IMG/VR virus record: IMGVR_UViG_3300025120_000247
Location: 1 to 34,288 of that record
Length of the DNA stretch: 34,288 bases
From: a virus
Reading direction: 5' to 3' (one strand)
Below the pieces are notes generated by a model. The model saw only the letters and a list, made by a program, of their open reading frames with translations, was not told where the DNA came from and made no database searches. Position numbers and translations under genes: made by a program. Every line of letters starts with the position of its first letter. Positions within the stretch are counted from its first letter, which is position 1. Positions 7,927 to 16,555 of this stretch are shown piece after piece.

Positions 7927-8473
7927 CTACAAACTCCTTCCATCCATTTTCGAATCTTCTAGCAGAATGCAATTGCTTACAATCAAAAATTAATGCATTA
8001 TCTTTTCGCCAATCAAATACTAAATCAACTTCTGGTGAATCTTTTTCAATAGTTAATGCTATTTCATTATCATCTGTATAACGAACTTCTCCATTTCCGG
8101 TATACATCACTCTTCGATCTGACCACCACTTATACATAATTGTGCCAGGAACTGCTGGACCTACAGCAGTCTCAACTTGTGGCGACCAATCAAGCGGAAG
8201 TATAAATCCTAAATCACCGTCATTACCTTTAATTGAATCAGTGTGATAAAGAACTGGAACTTCACTGTGAAAAAATTCGAATTCCCATCTTCCTTTAAAG
8301 ACATCCATACATGAGTTTAAATATTTTTGACCATTTTCGTCAAAACGCTGTACGTAATTCTTTTGTTCTTTACCAAGAAATCGTTTTTCTTCTAAATGAT
8401 CTAAACACATATCCAATATATCAAAATCAATTACTGGACAAATTATTCTATTTTTCCCTGAGTTCAACTTCAT
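7910..8473 (-). CDS. 2OG-Fe(II) oxygenase-like protein
   Basis: 187 aa. YHTD (H77, D79) and the distal H169 in QLHSARRF, with R172/R173 after it, form a plausible HxD...H iron-binding triad and 2-oxoglutarate-binding Arg within a small double-stranded beta-helix protein. LGFILPLDW after the HxD and a beta-rich C-terminus agree with this. Such enzymes hydroxylate or otherwise oxidise peptides, sugars or small molecules. The ATG is preceded by GAGGA, and the gene starts inside the aminotransferase-like gene (26 nt overlap). The call rests on motif spacing only, and another cupin-type enzyme is possible. Confidence 0.58.
   Translation of the reverse strand: MKLNSGKNRIICPVIDFDILDMCLDHLEEKRFLGKEQKNYVQRFDENGQKYLNSCMDVFKGRWEFEFFHSEVPVLYHTDSIKGNDGDLGFILPLDWSPQVETAVGPAVPGTIMYKWWSDRRVMYTGNGEVRYTDDNEIALTIEKDSPEVDLVFDWRKDNALIFDCKQLHSARRFENGWKEFVVGFVT
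7934..7939 (-). promoter_or_regulatory. Strong ribosome binding site for a TTG start
   Basis: AAGGAG on the minus strand, 7 nt before the TTG at 7926-7924. It decides the start of the 411-aa radical SAM gene, whose first ATG (MMPW) lies inside the N-terminal domain and would remove C25. Confidence 0.7.
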
Positions 8474-9356
8474 TTAATCCTCTATCAGTTCCACGTTCAT
8501 CATACTTATTTTCAATTAACATACGAAGCGGTGTACGTATACCAACATAATTCATGCCCTTCCAAGCAATATGTATAGAGTCAGATGGATCTAAATTAAA
8601 ATCTTCGCATACCTGTTCGTATTTATCTTCATAGTTACTCCACCAATAATCTACTCCAAAATATTTTATAGCTTCAACTCCAAGCCAACAATCTGAAACA
8701 CATTGATAATTATAATCATTCATTATTTGAATAGGTCCAGGAGTAGATCCTCGTGTGTAGCGAATACCAATTCTTTGTGATCCCATACCAAATGCTTTTG
8801 AGAGAGAAATTGAAACAGATTTAATTGCAGGATGCGATACATCTAAACAAAAATTACGACATTGCGCAAACCATGCTCCATCAATATGAACTTCTGCTTC
8901 GATAGCTTTACAATAATCTAATATTTCTTCCATATTAGGAATTACGTTTGTTGTAATTGTAGATGGCGCAGAAATAACAACATGTTCACCAGGCATAATA
9001 TCAGTTTTATTTATAAGTTTTCGTACAAATGTAGGAAGTCTATCGTGATACTTGTACTCTCCTTCAAATACAGATATATTATTCCTTTGTAACATATGCA
9101 GTTCATCAAGTTGATGAGTTACTCCTAATATTACGTGATGGATAGGAAATTCTTCAAGCCCTAAGTATTGTGCTCTTTTATGACTTTTAACCCAACTATC
9201 TATTTCTGGTAAAAAAACATTTTTGCAATAATCGTGTGGATCATGTGGATATGTTCTCATATTCATACCAGCTCTGAATTCAGTAAACGCACTTAAGTAC
9301 ATTGGTCTTTGTCTTTTAGTTCCTAAATCATTTTCTGTAATATCGATATATTTCAT
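8448..9356 (-). CDS. PLP-dependent aminotransferase-like protein
   Basis: 302 aa. EVHIDGAWFAQ supplies the Asp (D159) that contacts the pyridine nitrogen of PLP. SVSISLSKAFGMGSQRIGIRY supplies the Schiff-base Lys (K187) and a phosphate-binding Arg (R195), as in fold-type I (class I/II) aminotransferases. It is shorter than ordinary members (about 380-420 aa) and the C-terminal small domain appears reduced. It may act on an amino sugar or amino acid used by the neighbouring enzymes. The ATG overlaps the upstream stop (ATGA), and the gene sits between a radical SAM gene and the oxygenase-like gene. Confidence 0.68.
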   Translation of the reverse strand: MKYIDITENDLGTKRQRPMYLSAFTEFRAGMNMRTYPHDPHDYCKNVFLPEIDSWVKSHKRAQYLGLEEFPIHHVILGVTHQLDELHMLQRNNISVFEGEYKYHDRLPTFVRKLINKTDIMPGEHVVISAPSTITTNVIPNMEEILDYCKAIEAEVHIDGAWFAQCRNFCLDVSHPAIKSVSISLSKAFGMGSQRIGIRYTRGSTPGPIQIMNDYNYQCVSDCWLGVEAIKYFGVDYWWSNYEDKYEQVCEDFNLDPSDSIHIAWKGMNYVGIRTPLRMLIENKYDERGTDRGLNEVELREK

Positions 9357-10549
9357 TTTAGTAATTCTGCAAACTCAGGTGCAACTTCTGCAAAGTTTTC
9401 GCCTCTTGCTTTATCAAGCTTTCGTGTGTAATCAGCGAACTGCGGTAATTTATCGGAATTGTCTTCATTGTACATGTAGTTAATTATTTGATCAAAGTTA
9501 TCTTGGACTTTTCTCGACGGAGCTGACCAAGATAATCTTTCTGCTACCATATCTTTTGCCCATTTTGGTAAAACAGTAATTGACAAATAACTTGGCTCTG
9601 TTACACCTACAAAATTTATCCAACTATCTTCGCTAAATCCATTATATTTGTCTTCTTGTTCAGCAAACCAATGTGCTATACCAGTCATATTTAAAACGTT
9701 GTAAATTGTAATAGTTGATCTAACTCCAACCCAAGCATTTGGAATCTGCATTAAATCATCCATCACTTCTCTTACATCACACCATTTTGTAGGATATCGT
9801 TGATATTCTATAAAGTGACCTACACCGTCAAGTGATGTAGCAAACATAACTTTTTCATATTTTTTCCAAAGCTCTTTTAATCTTTTCTTTGGTTTTACTG
9901 TTAAATTTGTGCTATAGTTTAACCACATTCCGTCAGCATTACCTATTTCATCAATACGTTCTAAAATTTGTAAATACTCAGGAATTAAAAAAGGTTCACC
10001 ACCAGTCATTTTTACCATGCGTAAATCCGGAATATGTTTATCTAATGTTGATATATCAAATGATTGAGGTTTATTACCATTAGTTGATAACCATGATTTA
10101 ATGTCATCTTGTTTTTTACCAACACCTGGTATACCAAAAGCATATTCAGGCACTGCCGCCCAATCTTTAAACCAGTTTGTTGAATAAAATGGTCCGCACA
10201 TTCTGCACCTAATATTACAACGATTTGAAAATGCCAATTCTAACCAACGAATTTTAGGATTATTTGGATCAAGGTCGTAAGTCATTGGATAATTAAATCC
10301 TGCAACATTCAAATGAATTTGCCTTAACGATCTTTTACGACCAGCATCTTCTTCCACCCAGCATTTACGGCAGCCAGGGTGTCTTTCTCCTTTTAGTTTA
10401 TGTTCTTGAAGTTTTTTTATAAATTCATCATAATTATTATGATCGATCATATTGAAATTAAAACGACTACATGGTTTTCTTATCGAATCAGGACCGATGT
10501 AAGAATGGTTAAAAGGCATAGGGCAAAATGTAGGTGAATAATTAAGCAC
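9353..10549 (-). CDS. Radical SAM protein with N-terminal SPASM/twitch-like domain
   Basis: 398 aa. The N-terminal domain has CPMPF (9-13), PCSRF (single Cys at 27 where relatives have CC) and CRKCWVEEDAGRKRSLRQ (C60, C63). The radical SAM motif CNIRCRMC spans 111-118, followed by the family-typical GPFYS; MTGGEPF has GGEP at 183-186. The start appears to be GTG (10549-10547), overlapping the upstream stop by 8 nt. No good Shine-Dalgarno is visible, but the next Met lies inside the CPMPF motif. The C-terminal helix-rich tail (QFADYTRKLDKARGENF...) is shared with the 440-aa relative (IGHTRKLDLFRNQN). Confidence 0.87.
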   Translation of the reverse strand: MLNYSPTFCPMPFNHSYIGPDSIRKPCSRFNFNMIDHNNYDEFIKKLQEHKLKGERHPGCRKCWVEEDAGRKRSLRQIHLNVAGFNYPMTYDLDPNNPKIRWLELAFSNRCNIRCRMCGPFYSTNWFKDWAAVPEYAFGIPGVGKKQDDIKSWLSTNGNKPQSFDISTLDKHIPDLRMVKMTGGEPFLIPEYLQILERIDEIGNADGMWLNYSTNLTVKPKKRLKELWKKYEKVMFATSLDGVGHFIEYQRYPTKWCDVREVMDDLMQIPNAWVGVRSTITIYNVLNMTGIAHWFAEQEDKYNGFSEDSWINFVGVTEPSYLSITVLPKWAKDMVAERLSWSAPSRKVQDNFDQIINYMYNEDNSDKLPQFADYTRKLDKARGENFAEVAPEFAELLK

Positions 10550-11498
10550 TTTTTGGCGTCGATATATCTACGTAATCAATACAAGTTTCAAAAGGACAAG
10601 TAATTGGTTCGATTGGTTGTTTAAAATCTGGGTCAATAATACTTCCAACTTGGCCACCAGCTCTACATGTTGCTCTATATACTTCTCCGTTCGGTCCTAT
10701 ATGTGTTTGATTTATTCCGGCAGTACATGACCACCCTTTAAATTTATTCCAGTTATTTATTGTTATTTGATCTGGATAAGTTGTCACGCACGTATTATCA
10801 TCAAATGTAAGTTCTAAGTTTTGTGAAATATTACTAGTGTTGTTTCGAAACCATTTGATTTGATTTTTCTCTTCTTCAGTATATGATTTATTCCATCCAG
10901 GCAGCGGTATGATATTTCTAAATTCAACCTCGCGCACTCCAGCATCTTCAAGCCTTCTATACATTTTTTTAAAATAGTCAAATTGACCCGGATATAATAA
11001 AAATCGTGCGCAAAATCTATTTCCTAATGAGTTAGCTAATTTATCAAGTTCTACAATCTTGTTAAAATATTCTTCTGTACGATGCTGTGTAAATTCATAA
11101 TGAAATGAAATTATCATTTTATCAAGTAGCTCAAAACATTTTATAATTCTATTTAATCCCACTGATCCATTTGTAACTAAACTAATATTATATGGTGCAG
11201 ATTCTCTTAGATATTTTAACACTTCATATATATGCGGTACAGTAAAAGGTTCTCCGCCTGTCAATGCCCAATCAATATTATAATAACCTAAACTTTCTAC
11301 ACCATCAATAATTTTAATCATAGTTTCAAGCGATGGATGTTTAGAAATTTTATCGTGTTTAAAATGAAAACCAACAGGATTGTTTCCTGTGTCATCACAA
11401 TACGAGCAATCAAAATTACAACGACGAGTTAAATTCCATTCAACTAAATGCGCTTTCTCTATTTCTGTATTTTTGTTAACAAGTCTAATTGGTTTCAA
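10542..11498 (-). CDS. Radical SAM protein with C-terminal SPASM-like cysteines
   Basis: 318 aa. EWNLTRRCNFDCSYC holds the cluster cysteines C27, C31 and C34, and ALTGGEPF has GGEP at 81-84. C-terminal cysteines C258, C278, C301 and C306 with 'HIGPNGEVYRATC' fit a SPASM-like auxiliary cluster domain. This is the classic domain order and differs from its neighbours, which carry the extra domain at the N-terminus. The start is TTG in a TTGA overlap with the upstream stop, with a strong GGAGGT 5 nt before it. It is probably a different enzymatic step from the N-terminal-twitch paralogues. Confidence 0.88.
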   Translation of the reverse strand: MKPIRLVNKNTEIEKAHLVEWNLTRRCNFDCSYCDDTGNNPVGFHFKHDKISKHPSLETMIKIIDGVESLGYYNIDWALTGGEPFTVPHIYEVLKYLRESAPYNISLVTNGSVGLNRIIKCFELLDKMIISFHYEFTQHRTEEYFNKIVELDKLANSLGNRFCARFLLYPGQFDYFKKMYRRLEDAGVREVEFRNIIPLPGWNKSYTEEEKNQIKWFRNNTSNISQNLELTFDDNTCVTTYPDQITINNWNKFKGWSCTAGINQTHIGPNGEVYRATCRAGGQVGSIIDPDFKQPIEPITCPFETCIDYVDISTPKSA

Positions 11499-12817
11499 AA
11501 TATACCTCCATACTGTGGAACAACGTCAACAATGTTTTGATTTCGAAATAAATCTAATTTTCGAGTATGACCAATAAATTTATCTAAATGTTCTTCTGTA
11601 TAACTTTCTGAATTCATAAAATCCATAACACCATCAAGCAATTGCGCAAATTTAGTTTTAACATGATCTGAATGGTTTGATTGATATACCCAATCAATAT
11701 AATCTTGATAGTGATCACAAATTTCATCTTTCAACATTTGTGGTAGTACTTTAATATTATAATATTTTGGAGCATGGCACATGTGTTGTGTGATAATTGG
11801 TCGTGGTCCAGTTATAGGATTATATCGTTTCAAACCAGATTCTTCTAACTTCCATTTCATAAATTCAGGTAAATGAAAAACATTAAAAGGTGTAATAGTA
11901 AAAGCAAACCAACCTTTAAAATTAATATTAGGATTATTGTCAAGCTTCTGCATATTTTTGTAAACTGCATTCCACTTTGCAGGTGTTCTTTGATATTCAA
12001 AGACATCACCATATCCATCAATCGATACACCAATCCGTACTTGTTGAAACTGCTCCCACAATTTTAACATACGATCAGTAACATTAGTTAAATTGCTATT
12101 ATATTCAATTTGAATTTCTTTTGATCTACCTGAAGCAACTAATCTTTCGAGAGATTCAAAATGTTCTTGAATAATTAATGGCTCTCCTCCTACAATATAA
12201 AGTTTCTTTGCTTTGCCTGTATGTTTTTCAAAATTATTCCAATAAAAGTTTGAGTTTTTAAACCAATCATATTGTTCTGTACTCCATCGGCCTTTAGCAT
12301 TCTTCGTTAATTTAATTATGTCATGAGTATCTTTATACGTTGTTTTATCATATAGCTTTACGTGATCTTCGTACCATGAGTGGCTATCTGTTGGTCCACA
12401 CATCCTACACTTAAGATTACAAAAATTGCCGTAACGAATGTCAAAAAATTCAATATCAAAATCGTCCGTAGATATGGATCCGTCAGGTGCTGTTTTAGCT
12501 TTGGCTTCTTCGAGTGTGAGATCCCAGTCTTCTGATTCATATTCTCTCCTTGACCTAATACCATTAATTTCTTCTTGACGACAACGTTCACATTCAGGAT
12601 TCCATTCGTCGTTCATCATTGAAACACGTACGTCTTTTAGAATTTGCGCATTTCGTGCTTCATCTAAATCATCACGACCAGCGTTATATGCTGTACCATC
12701 TTTTTTACGCATAATGCCTTTCTGCGGACTGTAACTATTAGTATTACAACAAATACGAAGATCGCCATTATTTCTTAAATTAATTGAATTCCAAGCTAAT
12801 GGACAAAACGTACTCAT
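11495..12817 (-). CDS. Radical SAM protein with N-terminal SPASM/twitch-like domain
   Basis: 440 aa. The N-terminal domain has FCPLAW (4-9), NNGDLRICC (C23, C24), an insertion (about 30-55) and CERCRQEEINGIRSRR (C76, C79). The core motif CNLKCRMCGP has C133, C137 and C140, and LYIVGGEPLII has GGEP at 210-213. It is most like the 489-aa-ORF relative at 15107-16549: both have the long insertion between the CC and CxxC elements and a Trp/Tyr-rich segment before GGEP. Start ATG with GAGGAG 5 nt upstream, ATGA overlap with the preceding gene. The substrate is unknown. Confidence 0.88.
   Translation of the reverse strand: MSTFCPLAWNSINLRNNGDLRICCNTNSYSPQKGIMRKKDGTAYNAGRDDLDEARNAQILKDVRVSMMNDEWNPECERCRQEEINGIRSRREYESEDWDLTLEEAKAKTAPDGSISTDDFDIEFFDIRYGNFCNLKCRMCGPTDSHSWYEDHVKLYDKTTYKDTHDIIKLTKNAKGRWSTEQYDWFKNSNFYWNNFEKHTGKAKKLYIVGGEPLIIQEHFESLERLVASGRSKEIQIEYNSNLTNVTDRMLKLWEQFQQVRIGVSIDGYGDVFEYQRTPAKWNAVYKNMQKLDNNPNINFKGWFAFTITPFNVFHLPEFMKWKLEESGLKRYNPITGPRPIITQHMCHAPKYYNIKVLPQMLKDEICDHYQDYIDWVYQSNHSDHVKTKFAQLLDGVMDFMNSESYTEEHLDKFIGHTRKLDLFRNQNIVDVVPQYGGIF
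11504..11509 (-). promoter_or_regulatory. Strong ribosome binding site for a TTG start
   Basis: GGAGGT on the minus strand inside the last codons of the 440-aa radical SAM gene, 5 nt before the TTG at 11498-11496. It supports the TTG start of the 318-aa gene. Confidence 0.7.
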
Positions 12818-13959
12818 TTAATCTCCTCAAGCATTTCATAGCATAATGGATAATAATCTTTTAAAAACTGATTACGTACTGGATCCATGAGATGGGTGTT
12901 AGCTGCTAATGCTTTCATAGCATCTGGTTTATAATCGTATTTATAAATTTCATTAAAGATATGTTTTTCATCTTCAAAGACGCCTTCGTTTATAGCAATC
13001 TTTTTAGCTTTATCTTTCCATTTATCTGGAATGTAAGACGGGCTATGGAATTCTGGAGTATAGACAATAAAATTACGAAATTTAAATGATTTGAATTTAT
13101 GACTAACTTCTTGTCTTAATCTCCAAAAGTCAAATATATTAAAGACTTGAACTGTCTGATTTATTTCAAAGTTAACTTCACCAGCCCAATTCAGTTCACT
13201 TATTTTATTTATGTTTTCCCAAATCTTTTTAAAGTTACTTGCAGGTCCACGAATATACTCGTGTCCTGCTCCATAAGCATCTATTGAAAACTGGATATCA
13301 ACTTTTTTAAATTGTGTTAATAAGTTAAAAAAATAATGATTAGCATTTGTTCCATTAGTGGTAATAAATATCTTAATAAAATTAGTATGACCAACTTCAA
13401 CTAAGCGTTTTAAAATAGTTTGAGTTTCTGGCTGTAATGTAGGTTCACCTCCAAGAAACTTAAATTCATATACTGATTCAACATTATCAAGAATAATATC
13501 TAAATCATATTTGCTGCTATAATCTTTATGTACATCTGGCCAATGCGGCCAAAGCGCTGGGTGCTTCTTTGCTTCTTTTTGTATTTGCAAACTAAATTTT
13601 GGTCCACACATTCTACAAGATAAATTACATAGATTGTTAAATCCTAAATCATATGATATTGGTGTTTGAAGATTTGTTCCATTAACAAAATTAAGTTGAG
13701 GTCTACCTAACTCCTCATAAATAAGATTATAAGCTTGTCTTAAAGATTCCGCGCCTGATTCTTCTCTATTTTTACAATCACCACATTCTGGAAGCCATTC
13801 AGGATTGTTTAAAAGAGATTTTCTAATATTTTGATAATCTTTACCGTCCCACTTCTGTAAATCATAATCACCATCTTTCCATCTCCAAGAACAACAAGGT
13901 CTATTTTGCGCTTGAGTATCAACACGCCTATGCATAAATGGAATAAAACAAAATGGCAT
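12814..13959 (-). CDS. Radical SAM protein with N-terminal SPASM/twitch-like domain (tandem paralogue)
   Basis: 381 aa. FCFIPF (3-8), NRPCCSW (C22, C23) and CGDCKNREESGAESLRQ (C59, C62) form the N-terminal domain. CNLSCRMCGP gives C111, C115 and C118, and KFLGGEPTL has GGEP at 170-173. It is a close paralogue of the next gene upstream, matching along its whole length, and they share a one-base TAATG stop/start overlap. Two adjacent diverged copies suggest duplication followed by specialisation on related substrates or successive positions of one substrate. Confidence 0.88.
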   Translation of the reverse strand: MPFCFIPFMHRRVDTQAQNRPCCSWRWKDGDYDLQKWDGKDYQNIRKSLLNNPEWLPECGDCKNREESGAESLRQAYNLIYEELGRPQLNFVNGTNLQTPISYDLGFNNLCNLSCRMCGPKFSLQIQKEAKKHPALWPHWPDVHKDYSSKYDLDIILDNVESVYEFKFLGGEPTLQPETQTILKRLVEVGHTNFIKIFITTNGTNANHYFFNLLTQFKKVDIQFSIDAYGAGHEYIRGPASNFKKIWENINKISELNWAGEVNFEINQTVQVFNIFDFWRLRQEVSHKFKSFKFRNFIVYTPEFHSPSYIPDKWKDKAKKIAINEGVFEDEKHIFNEIYKYDYKPDAMKALAANTHLMDPVRNQFLKDYYPLCYEMLEEIK

Positions 13960-15107
13960 TAATTGATATCCTCTAATAATTCATGAACTATAGGATAATA
14001 ATCTTTTAAATGCTGGTTTCTAGCAAAGTCCATCATACTTGTACGACTCTTTAATATTTTCATCGTATCCATGTCTGTTTTTTCTTGTTCCATTAAATCA
14101 AAAATATGTTTTTCATCTTCATACGCCCAGTGCCCGCGAGCTTCAGCAATTGCTAAATCTTTCCACTTTTGTGGAATATATTGAGGACTATAGATTGGTG
14201 GCTGAAAAACCATACCACTACGAAAACTACACCAAGGATACTGTATATTTGTTTCTTGTCTTAATTTCCAAAAACTAAAAATACTAAAAGTTGTTACTGT
14301 TTGATGTATTCCAATATGAGCGTCGCCTGCCCAATCAAGTTCATATATTTTCTTTACATTCTTCCATATTGTTTCGAAGTCTGAGGCAGGTCCACGAATA
14401 TAGTCATGGCCTATACCATAATCGTCTATAGAAATTTGAAGATACACTTGCTTAAATTGAGTTAATAAACTATAAAAAGCAGTATTTACATTTGTACCAT
14501 TTGTTGTTACATTAAATTTAAGACTAGTGTTTCCTACATCAATTAATCTTTTCATAATTGCTTTTGCTTCAGGTTGAACAGTTGGTTCGCCACCAAGAAG
14601 TTTAATTTCATACATAGACTCAGCTTCATCAATTATATGGCTGATATCCATGTTGTTATATTTGTCAGGCGGATCATCAACAAAAGCTGGCCACAGTTCA
14701 GGATATCTTGTCATTTCTTTATAAATTTGAGAGCTAGATGAAGCACCACACATTCTACAAGATAAGTTACATAGATTATTCATTCTCAAATCGTAAGAGA
14801 TCGGAGTTTCAAAAGGATTTCCTGTTACGACATCAAGGTTTGGTTTACCTAATTTTTCGTATAGTCTATTATATATTTTTCTATACGAATGATCTTCACC
14901 AACTTTTTCTCTTCTTTCACAATCTTGGCATTCTGGTAACCAGTCTTGATTATCATTCAACATACTTGCACGAATTTTTTGATAGTCTTCACCTTGCCAG
15001 TCTTGTAAATTATATTGACCAGCTTTCCACTTAGCAGCACAACAAATTCTGTTTTGTCCTTGTGTGTCGATATAATTATGAATAAACGGAACTACACAAA
15101 ATGGCAT
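13959..15107 (-). CDS. Radical SAM protein with N-terminal SPASM/twitch-like domain (tandem paralogue)
   Basis: 382 aa. FCVVPF (3-8), NRICCAA (C22, C23) and CQDCERREKVG (C60, C63) make the N-terminal domain. CNLSCRMCGA has C113, C117 and C120, and KLLGGEPTV has GGEP at 172-175. It is paralogous to the gene just downstream, sharing DTQ.QNR.CC, IRGPASDF-type and FARNQHLKDYYP-type blocks. TAATG overlaps link it to both neighbours. No C-terminal SPASM cysteines are present. Confidence in the enzyme class is high; the target is unknown. Confidence 0.88.
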   Translation of the reverse strand: MPFCVVPFIHNYIDTQGQNRICCAAKWKAGQYNLQDWQGEDYQKIRASMLNDNQDWLPECQDCERREKVGEDHSYRKIYNRLYEKLGKPNLDVVTGNPFETPISYDLRMNNLCNLSCRMCGASSSSQIYKEMTRYPELWPAFVDDPPDKYNNMDISHIIDEAESMYEIKLLGGEPTVQPEAKAIMKRLIDVGNTSLKFNVTTNGTNVNTAFYSLLTQFKQVYLQISIDDYGIGHDYIRGPASDFETIWKNVKKIYELDWAGDAHIGIHQTVTTFSIFSFWKLRQETNIQYPWCSFRSGMVFQPPIYSPQYIPQKWKDLAIAEARGHWAYEDEKHIFDLMEQEKTDMDTMKILKSRTSMMDFARNQHLKDYYPIVHELLEDIN

Positions 15108-16549
15108 TACTTTCTATACCATTCTAACCAATCTAAGTCTGGAAACACATCATTAAAATCTAAGAATCTTGTCTTTGCTACTGTATAACACCATTCAGCC
15201 ATTTCAGGCAATCGTTCAGTCCAGTCTTCTGCTTCCATAAATGTAAGTAAACCTTCCATACGTGGAATCCCGTATTCAGACTTTATGAATTCTTCGTACG
15301 TTATACCAGCTTCTTTAACGCCAGTACATTTTTGCCAATTTTCTTTTATCCATGGATAAAGTTCTTCTTCATATTTTTGTCTTACTTCTTGTTTAAACCA
15401 TATAGGAAGAGCTTTTACATTTAATTGTGGAGGCCAATAAGCTAAATGACATGAGAATAAACCTGCACCATTTGGCCACTTATTTAGTAACTTAAAGTTT
15501 GATTCAACTTTCCATTTGATAAATTCTGGTAAGTAAAAAATATTAAGAGCCATTACAGTATAAGCACTTGTAAGCGTTAAATTACCGTGTGGATAATTAT
15601 CCATTTTATGGATTGATGATGTAATTACATCCCAGTTAGATGGGTAACGAATAAAATGATTACGAATACCAATATCATCAACACTAAAATGAAATATTAC
15701 ATTACGAAATTGTTTCCATAAATCAAATAAATCATCACGCCATTCAATACCATTTGAGTTATATCTTAATTCAATATCAGAAGCTAATCCATCGTCTATA
15801 CATTTTTGTAAAAGCATATAGTGTTCGTCCATAATCAATGGCTCGCCACCAGCAAAATACAATTGTCTTAAATTTGGCAAAGTTTCGTATAGCTCATCCC
15901 AAAACTTTGGATTCTTTTTGTGCCAATTATATGAACCACCTGACCATGCAAGTTTACCAGATTCTTTTTCCCATGTCATCGACTTTTTAAGATTTTGATT
16001 TTTAAGTTCTGGCCAAATTTTCTTATGCTCTTTTACCCAGCCAGAAGAATCATGAGGAGAACACATAACACATGCAAGCTGACACTTGCTACCAAGCCGT
16101 AAATCGATATAGCGTATTCTTGCAGGAACTGATCCGTCTTCTTTTGTATCTTCAATAATTGGTTCAATACCGCCGAGGTCTTTAATCCACTTACGAGTTT
16201 CCCAAATTCTCTTTGATCTATGACCTGCGTCTTCTTCTTTATAGCATTTAGTACATGATTTTGGTTTTTCTCCATTAAGCATCATCCTCCTCACACCACG
16301 CATATATTCATTATTCCACGATTCCAGCAAACCAGTAGTGGCAAGATTAGATGGTTTACCGTCGTCATTACGCAAAACTCCAGCTTCAGAAACTGATTTT
16401 TGTGTAGAGTCTGAATTTACTGCAACTCCTGACGCGTTAGCAGTACAGCACACTCGCATATGTCCGTTGGGTCTTGTTGATAGATGCATCCATGGCAACG
16501 CACAAAAAGTTTCTGTTGGAAACTGCTTGTCAATATCTTTCGCTTTCAT
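15107..16549 (-). CDS. Radical SAM protein with N-terminal SPASM/twitch-like domain, first gene of the cluster
   Basis: 480 aa from the ATG at 16549, chosen because AGGA lies 6 nt upstream and the N-terminus then starts just before FCALPW; an upstream in-frame ATG (16576) overlaps the promoter. The N-terminal domain shows FCALPW, PNGHMRVCC, an insertion, then CTKCYKEEDAGHRSKR. The core motif CQLACVMC has C156, C160 and C163, and YFAGGEPLI has GGEP at 234-237. It is the first gene after the divergent promoter and hence probably the head of the leftward operon. It is most like the 440-aa paralogue. Confidence 0.88.
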   Translation of the reverse strand: MKAKDIDKQFPTETFCALPWMHLSTRPNGHMRVCCTANASGVAVNSDSTQKSVSEAGVLRNDDGKPSNLATTGLLESWNNEYMRGVRRMMLNGEKPKSCTKCYKEEDAGHRSKRIWETRKWIKDLGGIEPIIEDTKEDGSVPARIRYIDLRLGSKCQLACVMCSPHDSSGWVKEHKKIWPELKNQNLKKSMTWEKESGKLAWSGGSYNWHKKNPKFWDELYETLPNLRQLYFAGGEPLIMDEHYMLLQKCIDDGLASDIELRYNSNGIEWRDDLFDLWKQFRNVIFHFSVDDIGIRNHFIRYPSNWDVITSSIHKMDNYPHGNLTLTSAYTVMALNIFYLPEFIKWKVESNFKLLNKWPNGAGLFSCHLAYWPPQLNVKALPIWFKQEVRQKYEEELYPWIKENWQKCTGVKEAGITYEEFIKSEYGIPRMEGLLTFMEAEDWTERLPEMAEWCYTVAKTRFLDFNDVFPDLDWLEWYRK

Positions 16550-16555
16550 CACTTT

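Noticed and set aside
12358-12591. 77-aa ORF with a hydrophobic C-terminal half
   Set aside because: It lies wholly inside the well-supported 440-aa radical SAM gene in another frame of the same strand; no ribosome site.
12943-12962. TATAAATA on the minus strand inside a radical SAM gene
   Set aside because: It is read as ordinary Tyr-Lys-Tyr codons in an AT-rich gene; similar chance matches occur near 3755 and 9007.
16033-16275. 80-aa ORF with a predicted membrane-like segment
   Set aside because: It is a frame shadow inside the 480-aa radical SAM gene, over the conserved CxxC and CxxxCxxC regions.
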